Assembly: GCA_017452665.1 (NCBI GenBank)
Contig: JAFTLZ010000084.1
Span: 1-40,826, forward strand
Reading direction: 5' to 3'
DNA from: Clostridia bacterium
GTDB taxonomy: Bacteria > Bacillota > Clostridia > Oscillospirales > CAG-272
Length of the DNA stretch: 40,826 bases
This document shows, one piece after another, positions 6,496-15,405 of the stretch (its first letter is position 1; every line of letters begins with the position of its first letter). Below the pieces are notes generated by a model. The model searched no databases. It had not been told where the DNA came from and was given only the letters and a program-made list of their open reading frames with translations. The position numbers and the translations under genes are program-made.

Positions 6496-7995
6496 ATGGC
6501 AAAAATTCTGATGATCGGCGGCGGTGTTTCGGGGCTGTCCGCAGGTATTTATGCACAACTGAACGGACATCACGCAATCGTTTGTGAAAAGCATTTTGTT
6601 GCCGGCGGTAACCTCACCGGATGGGATCGCGGCGAATATCACATGGATAACTGCATCCATTGGCTGACAGGTACAAATCCCGCCACGACAACCTACAAAA
6701 TGTGGGAAGAGCTCGGTGCACTCGGTGATGTGGAGGTGTTCCAGGGCGAATCGCTCTACACCTGCGAATGCAACGGAACAACACTGTCATTATATAAAGA
6801 CTTATACAGAATTGAGCAGGAGATGCTTGAACTCTCTCCAAAGGACAAAAAGGAAATTCAATCTCTTATCCGCGCAATCGAGATTGTGCAAGGTATCTGC
6901 GGTATCGCAGGTGAGAAGCACAGTGAAAAGCTGACCGCTAAAGGAACAATTTTCGGTATTCCTGCACTGATGAAATATTACGCTCTTACCACGGGCGAGC
7001 TTGCCGCAAGATTCTCACACCCGCTCCTGCGTTCCTTTATCAGCGCTTTTTGGGGTGATGACTTCGGTTCCTTGGCACTTCTGATGGTGTTTGCTCATTT
7101 CTGCGGAGAAAACGGCGGGATCCCCAAAGGTGGCTCTTGTGCAATGGCAGAGCGTATGTCCGAGCGGTTGAAATCCCTCGGCGGCGAATTACTGCTCCAA
7201 AAGGAAGCGGTCAAGATCAACCACGAAAATGGTAGAGCCGAGTCTGTAACCTTTGCCGACGGTACGACCATCGATGCGGATTATGTAATCCTTACAGCCG
7301 ATCCCGCCGTGGTCTTCAAAAAAATGCTTGACATCCCTATGCCCAAACAGCTTAAAAAGCAATATCAAAATTCCCGTTTGCGTAGGTTTTCAAGCTATCA
7401 ATGCGCTTTTGCCTGCGATCTTGCCGAACTGCCGTTCCAAGGTGACTTTATTTTTGAGGTGCCTGTAAAATATCGCTCCATGCTCCATATGAATCAGGTC
7501 ATTGTGCGAGAGTTCTCGCATGAACCGAGCTTCGCTCCCGAAGGCAAGAACATTTTGCAAACGCTGACCTTCTGTTATGAAGAAGATGCAGTAAAATTTA
7601 TTGAGTTTCGTAATCAGGACAAGCAAGCATACAAAAAAAAGAAACAGGAAATCGCAGACCTTCTTATGCACCTACTCGTTGAAAAGTTTCCGCAGCTTCA
7701 AGGCAAGCTGACCTGCGTGGATGTTTGGACTCCCGCAACCTATCAGCGTTATACCGACTCTGAAATGGGCTCGTATATGAGCTTTGCGCTACCGTCCAAA
7801 GTACTGCCAACAAGAGCAAGCAATCGTGTGCAAGGTCTCTCTAACGTTTTCCTTGCAACCCAATGGCAACAAATTCCCGGCGGGCTTCCCGTTGCCGCAG
7901 AGGGCGGAAAAATGGCGATCGAAACGATTCAAAAGGAAATAAAAGTAAAGGCAAACAAGTCGAAATACAAAAAAATTCTGCTTACAAGCAGATAA
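6496..7995 (+). CDS. FAD-dependent oxidoreductase, phytoene desaturase-like
   Basis: 499 residues. The N-terminus has the Rossmann dinucleotide motif IGGGVSGLSAG followed by CEKHFVAGGNLTGW, as in the phytoene dehydrogenase/CrtI-type NAD(P)/FAD proteins; a conserved C-terminal FAD segment reads QWQQIPGGLPVAAEGGKMA. The long middle part is the substrate domain. Family members desaturate or isomerise lipophilic substrates such as carotenoid precursors; in anaerobes without carotenoids the substrate is usually unknown. AAAGGA eight bases before the ATG supports the start. No other carotenoid gene is in the window. The acyl-ligase, CYTH and regulator remnants on the other side of the palindrome suggest it once belonged to a larger unit. 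6298-6495 holds no other gene. Confidence 0.8.
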   Translation: MAKILMIGGGVSGLSAGIYAQLNGHHAIVCEKHFVAGGNLTGWDRGEYHMDNCIHWLTGTNPATTTYKMWEELGALGDVEVFQGESLYTCECNGTTLSLYKDLYRIEQEMLELSPKDKKEIQSLIRAIEIVQGICGIAGEKHSEKLTAKGTIFGIPALMKYYALTTGELAARFSHPLLRSFISAFWGDDFGSLALLMVFAHFCGENGGIPKGGSCAMAERMSERLKSLGGELLLQKEAVKINHENGRAESVTFADGTTIDADYVILTADPAVVFKKMLDIPMPKQLKKQYQNSRLRRFSSYQCAFACDLAELPFQGDFIFEVPVKYRSMLHMNQVIVREFSHEPSFAPEGKNILQTLTFCYEEDAVKFIEFRNQDKQAYKKKKQEIADLLMHLLVEKFPQLQGKLTCVDVWTPATYQRYTDSEMGSYMSFALPSKVLPTRASNRVQGLSNVFLATQWQQIPGGLPVAAEGGKMAIETIQKEIKVKANKSKYKKILLTSR

Positions 7996-8244
7996 AAGTA
8001 TAATATCTGATCTATCGCGACGTCGGGTGTGTTGCGGAAAGAATGGATGTCAGGATGTAATGCTTCACTTGCCTCAAAGCTTTGAAAATGCTCCTTCATC
8101 AAGCGGATATGGCCGTTCAGGCTTTCAAATCTCCTACAATTAACATTTTCGAAACAAAAGTGCAACATCTCTTGAACACAAAAAGATTATAATAAACGGC
8201 GAAAATTGGGCAAAATCGGACAAGCGGAGGAACAAATGCCCCCT

Positions 8245-8270
8245 TGCGCCGATAAAAAATTATCGGCGCA
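8245..8270 (+). promoter_or_regulatory. Hairpin before the first ABC transporter pair
   Basis: TGCGCCGATA (8245-8254) and TATCGGCGCA (8261-8270) form a perfect 10-bp stem 27 bases before the start codon at 8298. There is no T run after it, so it is more likely an operator or a leader hairpin than a terminator. The rest of 7996-8297 holds no supported gene; a TATAAT lies at about 8190 without a convincing -35 box. Confidence 0.45.
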
Positions 8271-8297
8271 TCGAAAACTCAAAAAAGGAGATACAAA

Positions 8298-9212
8298 ATG
8301 AACGCCATCGAAATCAGAAATCTTTCCAAAAGCTTTCGTGGGATGTATGCGGTGGATCACCTCAATATGACCGTCCCTGTGGGAGCGATTTACGGCTTCA
8401 TCGGGGAGAACGGCAGCGGAAAGTCCACCACCGAAAAGCTCATCTGTGGGCACCTTGTTCCCGACGGAGGAGAAATCAAGCTGTTCGGAAGAGATTATAC
8501 CGACCCCGGTGTCCGTGTCAGAGTCGGCGCACTCATTGAAAACGCAGGCTGTTTTCCGGGCTCCAGCGTATACCAGAACCTCATGATGCAGGCGATCAAC
8601 CTGAATCTCGAAAACCGCGACGAAGAAATCCGCCGCGTCCTTGAGATCGTCCGCATGGAGGATTCCGCCAACATCAAATTCAAGAGTTGCAGTTTGGGTA
8701 TGAAGCAGCGTATCGGAATTGCAATGGCTCTGCTGGGAGATCCCGCCTTGCTCATCCTCGATGAGCCGATCAACGGTCTTGATACCGACGGTATGCGCAT
8801 CATGCGCGAGATTCTCGTAGACATTACGCAAAAATACGGTTGTACCGTCCTTATTTCCTCTCACATCCTCGGAGAGCTGGAAAAGATCGCAACCCACTAC
8901 GGCATCATCCGTCAGGGAAAAATGATCATGGAGCTGTCCGCCAAGGAAATGGACAGCCGCGCGCAGGTGTTCGTATCGCTGAAAACAAAGGATATGCCCG
9001 GTGCCAAAGCCGTTTTGAAAGCCAAATTTGACATCGTCAAGGAAGAAGACGGCTATCTCCGCGTCTACGATGTAGACGATACAGCTGTGATCGTGGATCT
9101 TTTGATGAAAAACGGCCACGTTGTGAATGAGATCAAAAAGAATAAGATCGGTCTTGAAGAATACTACATTGAGCTGATGTCCGCACAGGAAACGCAAAAG
9201 GAGGAAGCATAA
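8298..9212 (+). CDS. ABC transporter ATP-binding protein, BcrA-like (pair 1)
   Basis: 304 residues, a cytoplasmic ABC ATPase. Walker A is GENGSGKST (about 38-46), the signature is CSLGMKQR, and Walker B is LLILDEPINGLD, followed by the SSH switch histidine. The sequence type (GAIYGFIGENGSGKST, SLGMKQR) belongs to the BcrA/NatA-like group that works with ABC-2 permeases, often in export of, or self-protection against, antimicrobial peptides. A good ribosome binding site (AAAAGGAGAT) sets the start. The permease gene follows after one base. It is clearly paralogous to the ATPase at 10158, so the two pairs arose by tandem duplication. Substrate cannot be read from the sequence. Confidence 0.85.
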   Translation: MNAIEIRNLSKSFRGMYAVDHLNMTVPVGAIYGFIGENGSGKSTTEKLICGHLVPDGGEIKLFGRDYTDPGVRVRVGALIENAGCFPGSSVYQNLMMQAINLNLENRDEEIRRVLEIVRMEDSANIKFKSCSLGMKQRIGIAMALLGDPALLILDEPINGLDTDGMRIMREILVDITQKYGCTVLISSHILGELEKIATHYGIIRQGKMIMELSAKEMDSRAQVFVSLKTKDMPGAKAVLKAKFDIVKEEDGYLRVYDVDDTAVIVDLLMKNGHVVNEIKKNKIGLEEYYIELMSAQETQKEEA

Positions 9213-9213
9213 C

Positions 9214-10050
9214 ATGACGAGAGAATTAAAATTTGAATCCCCAACCTTTCTGCAAAGACTAAAGGGGATGCTCGGCGTGGATTTCTACCGCCTGTTCCAT
9301 ACGCCTCTGTTCTACATTTTTCTTGGCATCGCTGCCATCATTCCTGCAATGGTCTCGGCAATGACCATGATGCCCGACCAAAGTGGCAACACCATGGAGC
9401 CTCTTTATTCCAATGTATGGCAAATCATTGCCGCCTCCGAATCTCTCTACGTTATCAACGGCATTGCAGACTATGCCAACATGAACATGGTGTTCATCTT
9501 CGGCGGCATCATGGTTTCCATCTTTATCGGACACGACTACAAATCGGGATACGTTAAGCAACTCTTTACCACCCATGCCAAAAAGCAGGACTACATGATG
9601 TCCAAAACGATCGTCTGCGCGTTCGCCATGGCTTGTATGTGCATCACGTACTTCATCGGTGGTACGGTAGGCGGATTGCTCGTTGGATACGATACTGCCG
9701 TCAACGTCAATTCGCTCATTCTTGCCATTCTCGGCAAAATGGTCATGAGCCTTGGCTGGGCAAGCCTTTATACCTTTCTCAACGTGATCTTCCGAAAATA
9801 TTTCGGTATTTCCATCGCCTCGTCCTTTTTCTTTGGTACGGGAATTCTGATCATCGGCGTGGCGGCAATCGTGGAGAACCTCTCTATTCCCACCCCGTTC
9901 CTCAACATCTTCCTTTACGGCTCGTCGGTCAACGCAAGCCTTGCAAGCAACGTCGGAACCTTTCTCGTTTGCATCGTTGTTTCCGTCGCGTGGACGTTGA
10001 TCTATAATTTCCTCGGTACCAAGCTCCTTTCGAAGAGCGACGTTTACTAA
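9214..10050 (+). CDS. ABC-2 type permease (pair 1)
   Basis: 278 residues with about six hydrophobic segments (FYIFLGIAAIIPAMVSAM; MVFIFGGIMVSIFIG; VCAFAMACMCITYFIGGTVG; and three more towards the C-terminus), typical of the half-permeases that pair with BcrA-like ATPases. A GHDYKSGYVKQLFT segment after the second helix is the conserved cytoplasmic loop of the family; the paralogue at 11059 has the matching SEDFRSGYAKNLFT. Starts one base after its ATPase, so expression is coupled. Confidence 0.85.
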   Translation: MTRELKFESPTFLQRLKGMLGVDFYRLFHTPLFYIFLGIAAIIPAMVSAMTMMPDQSGNTMEPLYSNVWQIIAASESLYVINGIADYANMNMVFIFGGIMVSIFIGHDYKSGYVKQLFTTHAKKQDYMMSKTIVCAFAMACMCITYFIGGTVGGLLVGYDTAVNVNSLILAILGKMVMSLGWASLYTFLNVIFRKYFGISIASSFFFGTGILIIGVAAIVENLSIPTPFLNIFLYGSSVNASLASNVGTFLVCIVVSVAWTLIYNFLGTKLLSKSDVY

Positions 10051-10110
10051 AAAGGAGATCAGGCGTGAAATGACGTTTTGCAAAATTTTAAGTGATACTT
10101 TTCGCGCCCC

Positions 10111-10133
10111 CTTTTTGCGCAGAGCGCAAAAAG
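10111..10133 (+). promoter_or_regulatory. Hairpin between the two ABC pairs
   Basis: CTTTTTGCGC (10111-10120) and GCGCAAAAAG (10124-10133) pair perfectly around a 3-base loop, 24 bases before the second ATPase start. No T run follows. It may tune read-through or protect mRNA between the duplicated pairs. Confidence 0.4.
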
Positions 10134-10157
10134 TAAAATGAAAGGAAAATTTGAAAT

Positions 10158-11057
10158 ATGAACGCAATCGAAATCAAAAATCTCTCCAAAAACTTCGGTC
10201 CAAAGCAAGCGGTCTGCGGCTTGGATATGACTGTACCGATGGGCGCGATCTACGGGTTCATCGGAGAAAACGGCTCCGGTAAATCCACCACCGAAAAAAT
10301 GATCTGCGGGCTGATTCCAACAAGCGGCGGCTCGATTAAGCTCTACGGAAAGGATTATACGGAAGGTGCGGTCAGAGCCCGAGTCGGCGTGCTGATCGAG
10401 TCCCCCGGCTGCTTTCCGGGACTGACCGTTTGGGACAATATGATGCTCCAAGCGGAAAATCTCAGTATTCCCAACGCGGAAAAAGAGGTCGTCAAGGTTC
10501 TGAAAACGGTCAGAATGGAGGGCGCGGCAGGGAACAAATATCAGAACTGCTCCCTCGGTATGAAGCAGAGAGTCGGCATCGCGATGGCACTTCTCGGCAA
10601 TCCCACGCTCCTGGTTCTGGATGAACCCCTCAACGGTCTGGACGCTGACGGCATGCGTATCATGCGCGAGGTCTTTACCGATGTCGTCAAGGACGGAACG
10701 CGTAGCATCGTCGTATCCTCGCACCTGCTCGGTGAGCTGCAAAAGGTTGCAACCCACTACGGCATCATCCGCCACGGAAAAATGATCCGCGAGATGACCG
10801 CCGCCGAGCTCGATGCCAGCTGCCGTACCTACGTCGCACTTCAATCGGGTGAGATGAACCGAAGCAAAATGCTGCTCGGCTGCAAGTACTCCCGCGTAGA
10901 AGAGGACGAAGCCGGCTACCTCCGCGTGTACGATATGACCACACCCGAAGAGATCGTAACCTACCTCTATGAAAACGGCATCTGCGTCACCGAAATCAAA
11001 ACCGACAAAATCGGTCTTGAGGAATACTATATTGACTTAATGAAGGAGGGCAAATGA
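10158..11057 (+). CDS. ABC transporter ATP-binding protein, BcrA-like (pair 2)
   Basis: 299 residues, with Walker A GENGSGKST, signature CSLGMKQR and Walker B LLVLDEPLNGLD. It matches the ATPase at 8298 along its whole length, from the MNAIEIxNLSKxF start to the C-terminal EIKxxKIGLEEYYIxLM. The ribosome binding site is GAAAGGA. It forms a second cassette with the permease that starts one base after its stop codon. Same family and same uncertainty about substrate as pair 1. The two ATPases may serve mixed heterodimers (inference). Confidence 0.85.
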   Translation: MNAIEIKNLSKNFGPKQAVCGLDMTVPMGAIYGFIGENGSGKSTTEKMICGLIPTSGGSIKLYGKDYTEGAVRARVGVLIESPGCFPGLTVWDNMMLQAENLSIPNAEKEVVKVLKTVRMEGAAGNKYQNCSLGMKQRVGIAMALLGNPTLLVLDEPLNGLDADGMRIMREVFTDVVKDGTRSIVVSSHLLGELQKVATHYGIIRHGKMIREMTAAELDASCRTYVALQSGEMNRSKMLLGCKYSRVEEDEAGYLRVYDMTTPEEIVTYLYENGICVTEIKTDKIGLEEYYIDLMKEGK

Positions 11058-11058
11058 G

Positions 11059-11874
11059 ATGGAACAAACGGTAACTTTCGAATCCAACAGCTTTGGCAAA
11101 AGAATGAAAAGTATGCTGAAGGTGGATTTTAAAAGAATGTTCAAGTCGCGCGTGTTCTATATTCTGATCGCCTGCGCTCTCTTGATCCCAATCCTCATGA
11201 CTGTGATGATGTCCATGATGGACGGCAGCGTCTCCGTCGATCCCCAAACGGGAAAGGAAACCGTTATGGAAGGCCCCGAAAATACCTGGCAGTCCATTGG
11301 TGCCTTGCCGGGCGATGACGGCGCGGCAATGGGCGGCATGGACGTGATGAGTATGTGTAACATCAATATGATGTTCATGGGGGCGGCGGTTTTCATTTGC
11401 CTCTTTATCTCCGAGGATTTCAGAAGCGGATATGCCAAAAACCTCTTCACCGTCCGTGCAAAAAAAGGGGAGTACGTCATTTCCAAAACTTTCGCCGGCT
11501 TTGTTTGCGGAGCGCTGATGCTGATCGCATATTTCATCGGTGCAATGCTCGGCGGCGCCATCGTGGGTCTGTCCTTTGACCTTCATGGACTGACCGTAGC
11601 CAATCTTGTCATGTGTATCCTTGCAAAAATCTTTCTCATGCTTGTGTTCGTTGCCATCTTCGTGCTGGTCAGCGTGGCGGCAAAGCAAAAGGCATGGCTT
11701 TCCATCTGCGGCTCTCTCGGTGCGGGAATGTTGCTCTTTATGATGGTTTCCATGATCTCGCCACTCAATGCAGGCTTGATGAACGTGATTCTGTGCCTCG
11801 TAGGCGGTGTACTGTTTGCGTTGGGGCTTGGCGCTGTCAGCAATCTCGTATTGAAGAAAACGAGCTTGGTATAA
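11059..11874 (+). CDS. ABC-2 type permease (pair 2)
   Basis: 271 residues with about six membrane segments, paralogous to the permease at 9214 (shared start pattern VTFESNSFGKRMKSMLKVDF versus LKFESPTFLQRLKGMLGVDF). An extracellular loop rich in Met and Gly (about 45-95) separates helices 1 and 2. The last gene of the transporter unit; a strong terminator follows. Confidence 0.85.
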   Translation: MEQTVTFESNSFGKRMKSMLKVDFKRMFKSRVFYILIACALLIPILMTVMMSMMDGSVSVDPQTGKETVMEGPENTWQSIGALPGDDGAAMGGMDVMSMCNINMMFMGAAVFICLFISEDFRSGYAKNLFTVRAKKGEYVISKTFAGFVCGALMLIAYFIGAMLGGAIVGLSFDLHGLTVANLVMCILAKIFLMLVFVAIFVLVSVAAKQKAWLSICGSLGAGMLLFMMVSMISPLNAGLMNVILCLVGGVLFALGLGAVSNLVLKKTSLV

Positions 11875-11892
11875 CAAATTTTATTTTCAAAT

Positions 11893-11922
11893 GAAAGCAT
11901 TTTCGTTCGCGGAAATGCTTTC
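11893..11922 (+). terminator. Terminator of the ABC transporter unit
   Basis: GAAAGCATTT (11893-11902) and AAATGCTTTC (11913-11922) form a 10-bp stem followed by ACTTTATTTTT, 18 bases after the last permease stop codon. Confidence 0.85.
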
Positions 11923-11952
11923 ACTTTATTTTTACAAATTCCCCCACACCTA

Positions 11953-11981
11953 TTGAAAAAGTGGCGAAAAAGCAGTATAAT
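11953..11981 (+). promoter_or_regulatory. Promoter of feoAB
   Basis: TTGAAA (11953-11958) and TATAAT (11976-11981) with a 17-base spacer. No clear Fur box was recognised near it. Confidence 0.8.
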
Positions 11982-12053
11982 AGGAAAGCAAGAAGAACAT
12001 GAGGATCACATCGAAAGCGAACCCTCTTTGTAAGGCGAAAGTGAGGAATGGTT

Positions 12054-14402
12054 ATGACATTAAAAGAGCTTCCCATCGGAAAATCTGCCGTAATTTGCTC
12101 GGTCGGTGGCGAGGGCGCTCTGCGACAGCATTTTCTTGATATGGGAATGATTCCCGGTGCCGAGGTTACGGTCGTAAAGCTGGCACCAATGGGGGATCCC
12201 ATCGAGTTGAAAATCCATGGCTACGAGCTGACCATCCGCGTAGCAGATGCAGAAAAAATTGAGATCAAGCCGATCGAGGCAGGGAAGAGCGAGCAGAAAA
12301 TCCCCCCAGCAAAAAAGACAAAGACATCGCATCCCGGTCTCGGAGAATCCGGTAAATACCATCGAAAAGAGGATGGCGAGCCTCTGCCGCAGGGAACGGC
12401 GTTAAGCTTTGCTCTGGTCGGAAACCAGAACTGCGGAAAGACCATACTGTTCAATCAGCTCACAGGCGCCAATCAGCACGTCGGAAATTTCCCCGGTGTC
12501 ACCGTAGATTGTAAAAGCGGAGCAATCAAGGGCTATCCCAACGCGACGGTCACCGATCTTCCCGGCATCTATTCCATGTCGCCATACAGTAGCGAAGAAA
12601 TCCTTTCCAGAAATTTCGTGCTGGAGCAAAAGCCAACCGCAATCATCAATATTGTCGATGCCACAAATATCGAACGCAATCTGTATCTGACGATGCAGCT
12701 TTTGGAGATGAATGTTCCCATGGTCGTCGCCTTGAATATGATGGACGAGGTCAATGGAAACGGCGGTTACATAGATGTCAATGTCATGGAGCAACTTTTG
12801 GGTGTCCCCGTCATTCCAATCTCCGCTGCAAAAAATCAGGGAATTGACGAGCTGGTTGCGCACGCGATCCACATTGCATCCTATCAGGAACGCCCAACCG
12901 TTCGCGATTTTTGCGATCGAACCAATCACAAGGGAGCAGTGCACCGTTGCTTGCACGCCATCATCCACTTAATCGACGATCATGCCAAAAATGCAGACCT
13001 CCCCATTCGATTCGCCGCCAGCAAATTGGTCGAAGGGGATCCGCTCGTTTTAAAGGCGCTGAAGCTGGATTCCAACGAAAAGGAAATGTTGGAGCATATC
13101 ATTCTGCAAATGGAGGCCGAGCGTGGATTGGATCACAGCGCGGCGATTGCAGATATGCGTTTTTCATACATCGGCAAGGTGTGCGAGCAGGCAGTCACCA
13201 AGCCACGGGAGAGCAGGGAACACAAGCGCTCTCAAAAAATTGATCGCATCCTTACGGGCAAGTATACGGCAATCCCATCGTTTATCCTGATTATGGTGCT
13301 CGTATTCCATCTGACCTTCAACGTTATCGGTGCATGGCTGCAGGGAATGATGGAGACGGGTGTGGAGTGGGTAACCAACGCGGCGTCCGCATGGATGATC
13401 AGCGCCGGTGTAAACGAGGTCTTGCGCAGTCTTGTTATTGACGGAATTTTTACGGGCGTGGGAAGTGTGTTGAGCTTTCTTCCCATCATCGTCACCCTGT
13501 TTTTCTTCCTCTCCTTGCTTGAGGACAGCGGCTATATTGCGCGCGTGGCGTTCGTTATGGATAAGCTTCTGCGCAAAATCGGTCTGTCGGGACGTAGCAT
13601 CGTCCCCATGCTGATCGGCTTTGGCTGTACCGTGCCCGCAGTTATGGCTACCCGAACCCTCCCCAGCGAGCGCGACCGCAAAATGACCGTTTTGCTCACC
13701 CCCTTCATGAGCTGTACGGCAAAGCTGCCGATCTATGCGTTCTTTGTTGATGCCTTCTTTCCGTCACACAAGGGACTCATCATGTCGGGCTTATATATCC
13801 TTGGAATTTTGGTCGGTATCCTTGTGGCGCTCCTCTATAAAGGGGTCCTGTTCCGCGGAGAAGCCGTGCCTTTCGTCATGGAGCTCCCCAATTATCGCCT
13901 GCCCAGCCCCAAAAGCGTCGCACAGCTACTGTGGGAAAAGGCAAAGGACTTTTTGCACCGCGCCTTTTCGGTCATTCTGATCGCAAGCATCGTTATCTGG
14001 CTTTTGCAAAGCTTTGATTTCCGCCTCAACCTGGTGAAGTCCTCCGAGGATAGCATCCTTGCCTTCTTAGCGGGGATCCTCGCGCCTCTGCTGTATCCCA
14101 TCGGGCTTGGCGATTGGCGCATCTGTACCGCGCTGATCAGTGGATTTATGGCAAAGGAAAGCGTCGTCTCCACCTTGGAGGTGCTGTTTGAGGGGAGCGT
14201 TGCCACCGCTATCACACCGCTCAGCGCCGCCTGCCTGCTCGTGTTCAGCCTTTTGTATACCCCCTGCGTGGCGGCAGTCGCATCTATCCGTCGCGAGCTT
14301 GGTACCAAATGGGCAATCGGCGTCGTGGTATGGCAATGCATCATCGCATGGATCGCCGCATTGTTCGTGCATTTGATCGGCTTGCTGATCGGTATGACCT
14401 GA
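12054..14402 (+). CDS. feoB: Ferrous iron transporter, FeoA-FeoB fusion
   Basis: 782 residues if started at MTLKEL; the ATG two codons earlier is directly against the AGGA and less likely. The first 75 residues are a FeoA SH3-like domain (LKELPIGKSAVI, FLDMGMIPGAEV). A charged linker leads to the FeoB GTPase with G1 GNQNCGKT, G3 DLPG and G4 NMMD, then helical GDI-like sequence, then the membrane channel domain with many helices and the GFGCTVPAVMATRTL gate motif and the later YTPCVAAVA motif. It imports Fe(II) across the cytoplasmic membrane, a typical need of anaerobes. It has its own promoter. A separate FeoA is not seen nearby. Confidence 0.95.
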   Translation: MTLKELPIGKSAVICSVGGEGALRQHFLDMGMIPGAEVTVVKLAPMGDPIELKIHGYELTIRVADAEKIEIKPIEAGKSEQKIPPAKKTKTSHPGLGESGKYHRKEDGEPLPQGTALSFALVGNQNCGKTILFNQLTGANQHVGNFPGVTVDCKSGAIKGYPNATVTDLPGIYSMSPYSSEEILSRNFVLEQKPTAIINIVDATNIERNLYLTMQLLEMNVPMVVALNMMDEVNGNGGYIDVNVMEQLLGVPVIPISAAKNQGIDELVAHAIHIASYQERPTVRDFCDRTNHKGAVHRCLHAIIHLIDDHAKNADLPIRFAASKLVEGDPLVLKALKLDSNEKEMLEHIILQMEAERGLDHSAAIADMRFSYIGKVCEQAVTKPRESREHKRSQKIDRILTGKYTAIPSFILIMVLVFHLTFNVIGAWLQGMMETGVEWVTNAASAWMISAGVNEVLRSLVIDGIFTGVGSVLSFLPIIVTLFFFLSLLEDSGYIARVAFVMDKLLRKIGLSGRSIVPMLIGFGCTVPAVMATRTLPSERDRKMTVLLTPFMSCTAKLPIYAFFVDAFFPSHKGLIMSGLYILGILVGILVALLYKGVLFRGEAVPFVMELPNYRLPSPKSVAQLLWEKAKDFLHRAFSVILIASIVIWLLQSFDFRLNLVKSSEDSILAFLAGILAPLLYPIGLGDWRICTALISGFMAKESVVSTLEVLFEGSVATAITPLSAACLLVFSLLYTPCVAAVASIRRELGTKWAIGVVVWQCIIAWIAALFVHLIGLLIGMT

Positions 14403-14574
14403 TGCGCGAGCCTCTCACCCAATGTCTCATCTGTGTCTGTTGTGCAAAAATGACTCAACGGTTGCTTGATTTTCCATTTTTTTGCCGATTCAAGGGTTGC
14501 TTGCTGTTTTTTGGGAGGATTTTCGGTTATCATATAGATGCCGGCAAAGGACCGGCAGAAAGGAATTTTAACAT

Positions 14575-15240
14575 ATGTTTGATACCGTACACGTGGGCAA
14601 AAAAATTGCCGAGCTTAGAAAAAAGAACAACATGACACAGCTTGAATTGGCAGATGCACTGGCAATCAGCTTCCAGGCCGTTTCCAATTGGGAGCGGGGT
14701 AATTCCATGCCGGATATTTCCAAATTACCGGAGCTATCGGAATTATTCCACGTATCCATCGATGAGCTTCTCGGGAAAAACAATCCTGTAGTATCAAAGC
14801 TCATCGAGGAAAGCTACGAGGATATGGGAGGCTACTCCAAGGATATTTTAGTGGAAGCGGCAACGATTGCAAAGCCGGAGCAGGTCGAAAAAATTGCCGA
14901 ATCGGTTAATTTTGAAATCAACAGTATTTCTCCACTGCTGCCTTTTCTCAGTGAGGAATTCGTTGATGAACTTGCCGAGCAGCTTGTCGCAAACGGAGAG
15001 AATATTACCACACTGTTGCCGTTCATGAGTGATGAGAAAATCGACGCTGTTGCCGAGCAACTGGTTGCAAATGGAGAGGATATTAACAAACTACTGCCAT
15101 TCATGAGCGATGAAGCTCTTTTGACTTGTGCCAACAAAGCTCTTGAACAAGGAGGAATCGGCGCGCTTTCGCCCTATTTGCCTTTTCTGGATGAGGAAGA
15201 TGTAAATTCCTTCGTCAAGCGTTTTTTAAAAAATAAATGA
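14575..15240 (+). CDS. XRE-family regulator with C-terminal repeats
   Basis: 221 residues. An N-terminal HTH_3 domain (about 8-65: IAELRKKNNMTQLELADALA, then SFQAVSNWERG, IDELLG) binds DNA. The C-terminal half consists of three to four imperfect repeats of about 26 residues around LLPFMSDEKIDAVAEQLVANGEDI, predicted to form a helical-repeat surface, possibly for protein or ligand contact. Start supported by GAAAGGA. It stands between feoAB and the isomerase unit, with nothing to tie it to either. Confidence 0.8.
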   Translation: MFDTVHVGKKIAELRKKNNMTQLELADALAISFQAVSNWERGNSMPDISKLPELSELFHVSIDELLGKNNPVVSKLIEESYEDMGGYSKDILVEAATIAKPEQVEKIAESVNFEINSISPLLPFLSEEFVDELAEQLVANGENITTLLPFMSDEKIDAVAEQLVANGEDINKLLPFMSDEALLTCANKALEQGGIGALSPYLPFLDEEDVNSFVKRFLKNK

Positions 15241-15337
15241 TCACGTACCGAGAGTTAATCAATCCTCAAATTTGCAACCCGAAATTTTACCAAAACAATC
15301 ACTTTTTGTTCTTTTGTGAAAAAAATCGTCAAATCTC

Positions 15338-15366
15338 TTGACAAATACGCTTCCAGGATTTATAAT
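15338..15366 (+). promoter_or_regulatory. Consensus promoter of the isomerase/deacetylase-like unit
   Basis: TTGACA (15338-15343), 17-base spacer, TATAAT (15361-15366): a perfect consensus 40 bases before the start at 15406. Confidence 0.85.
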
Positions 15367-15405
15367 AAAACTATCATAAAAAGGTACCCCAAAGGAGGAA
15401 AAATC

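Noticed and set aside
7929..8168. 79-codon minus-strand frame after the oxidoreductase gene
   Set aside because: Overlaps the end of the oxidoreductase gene, has no ribosome binding site, and no domain is recognised. A gene fragment cannot be fully excluded.
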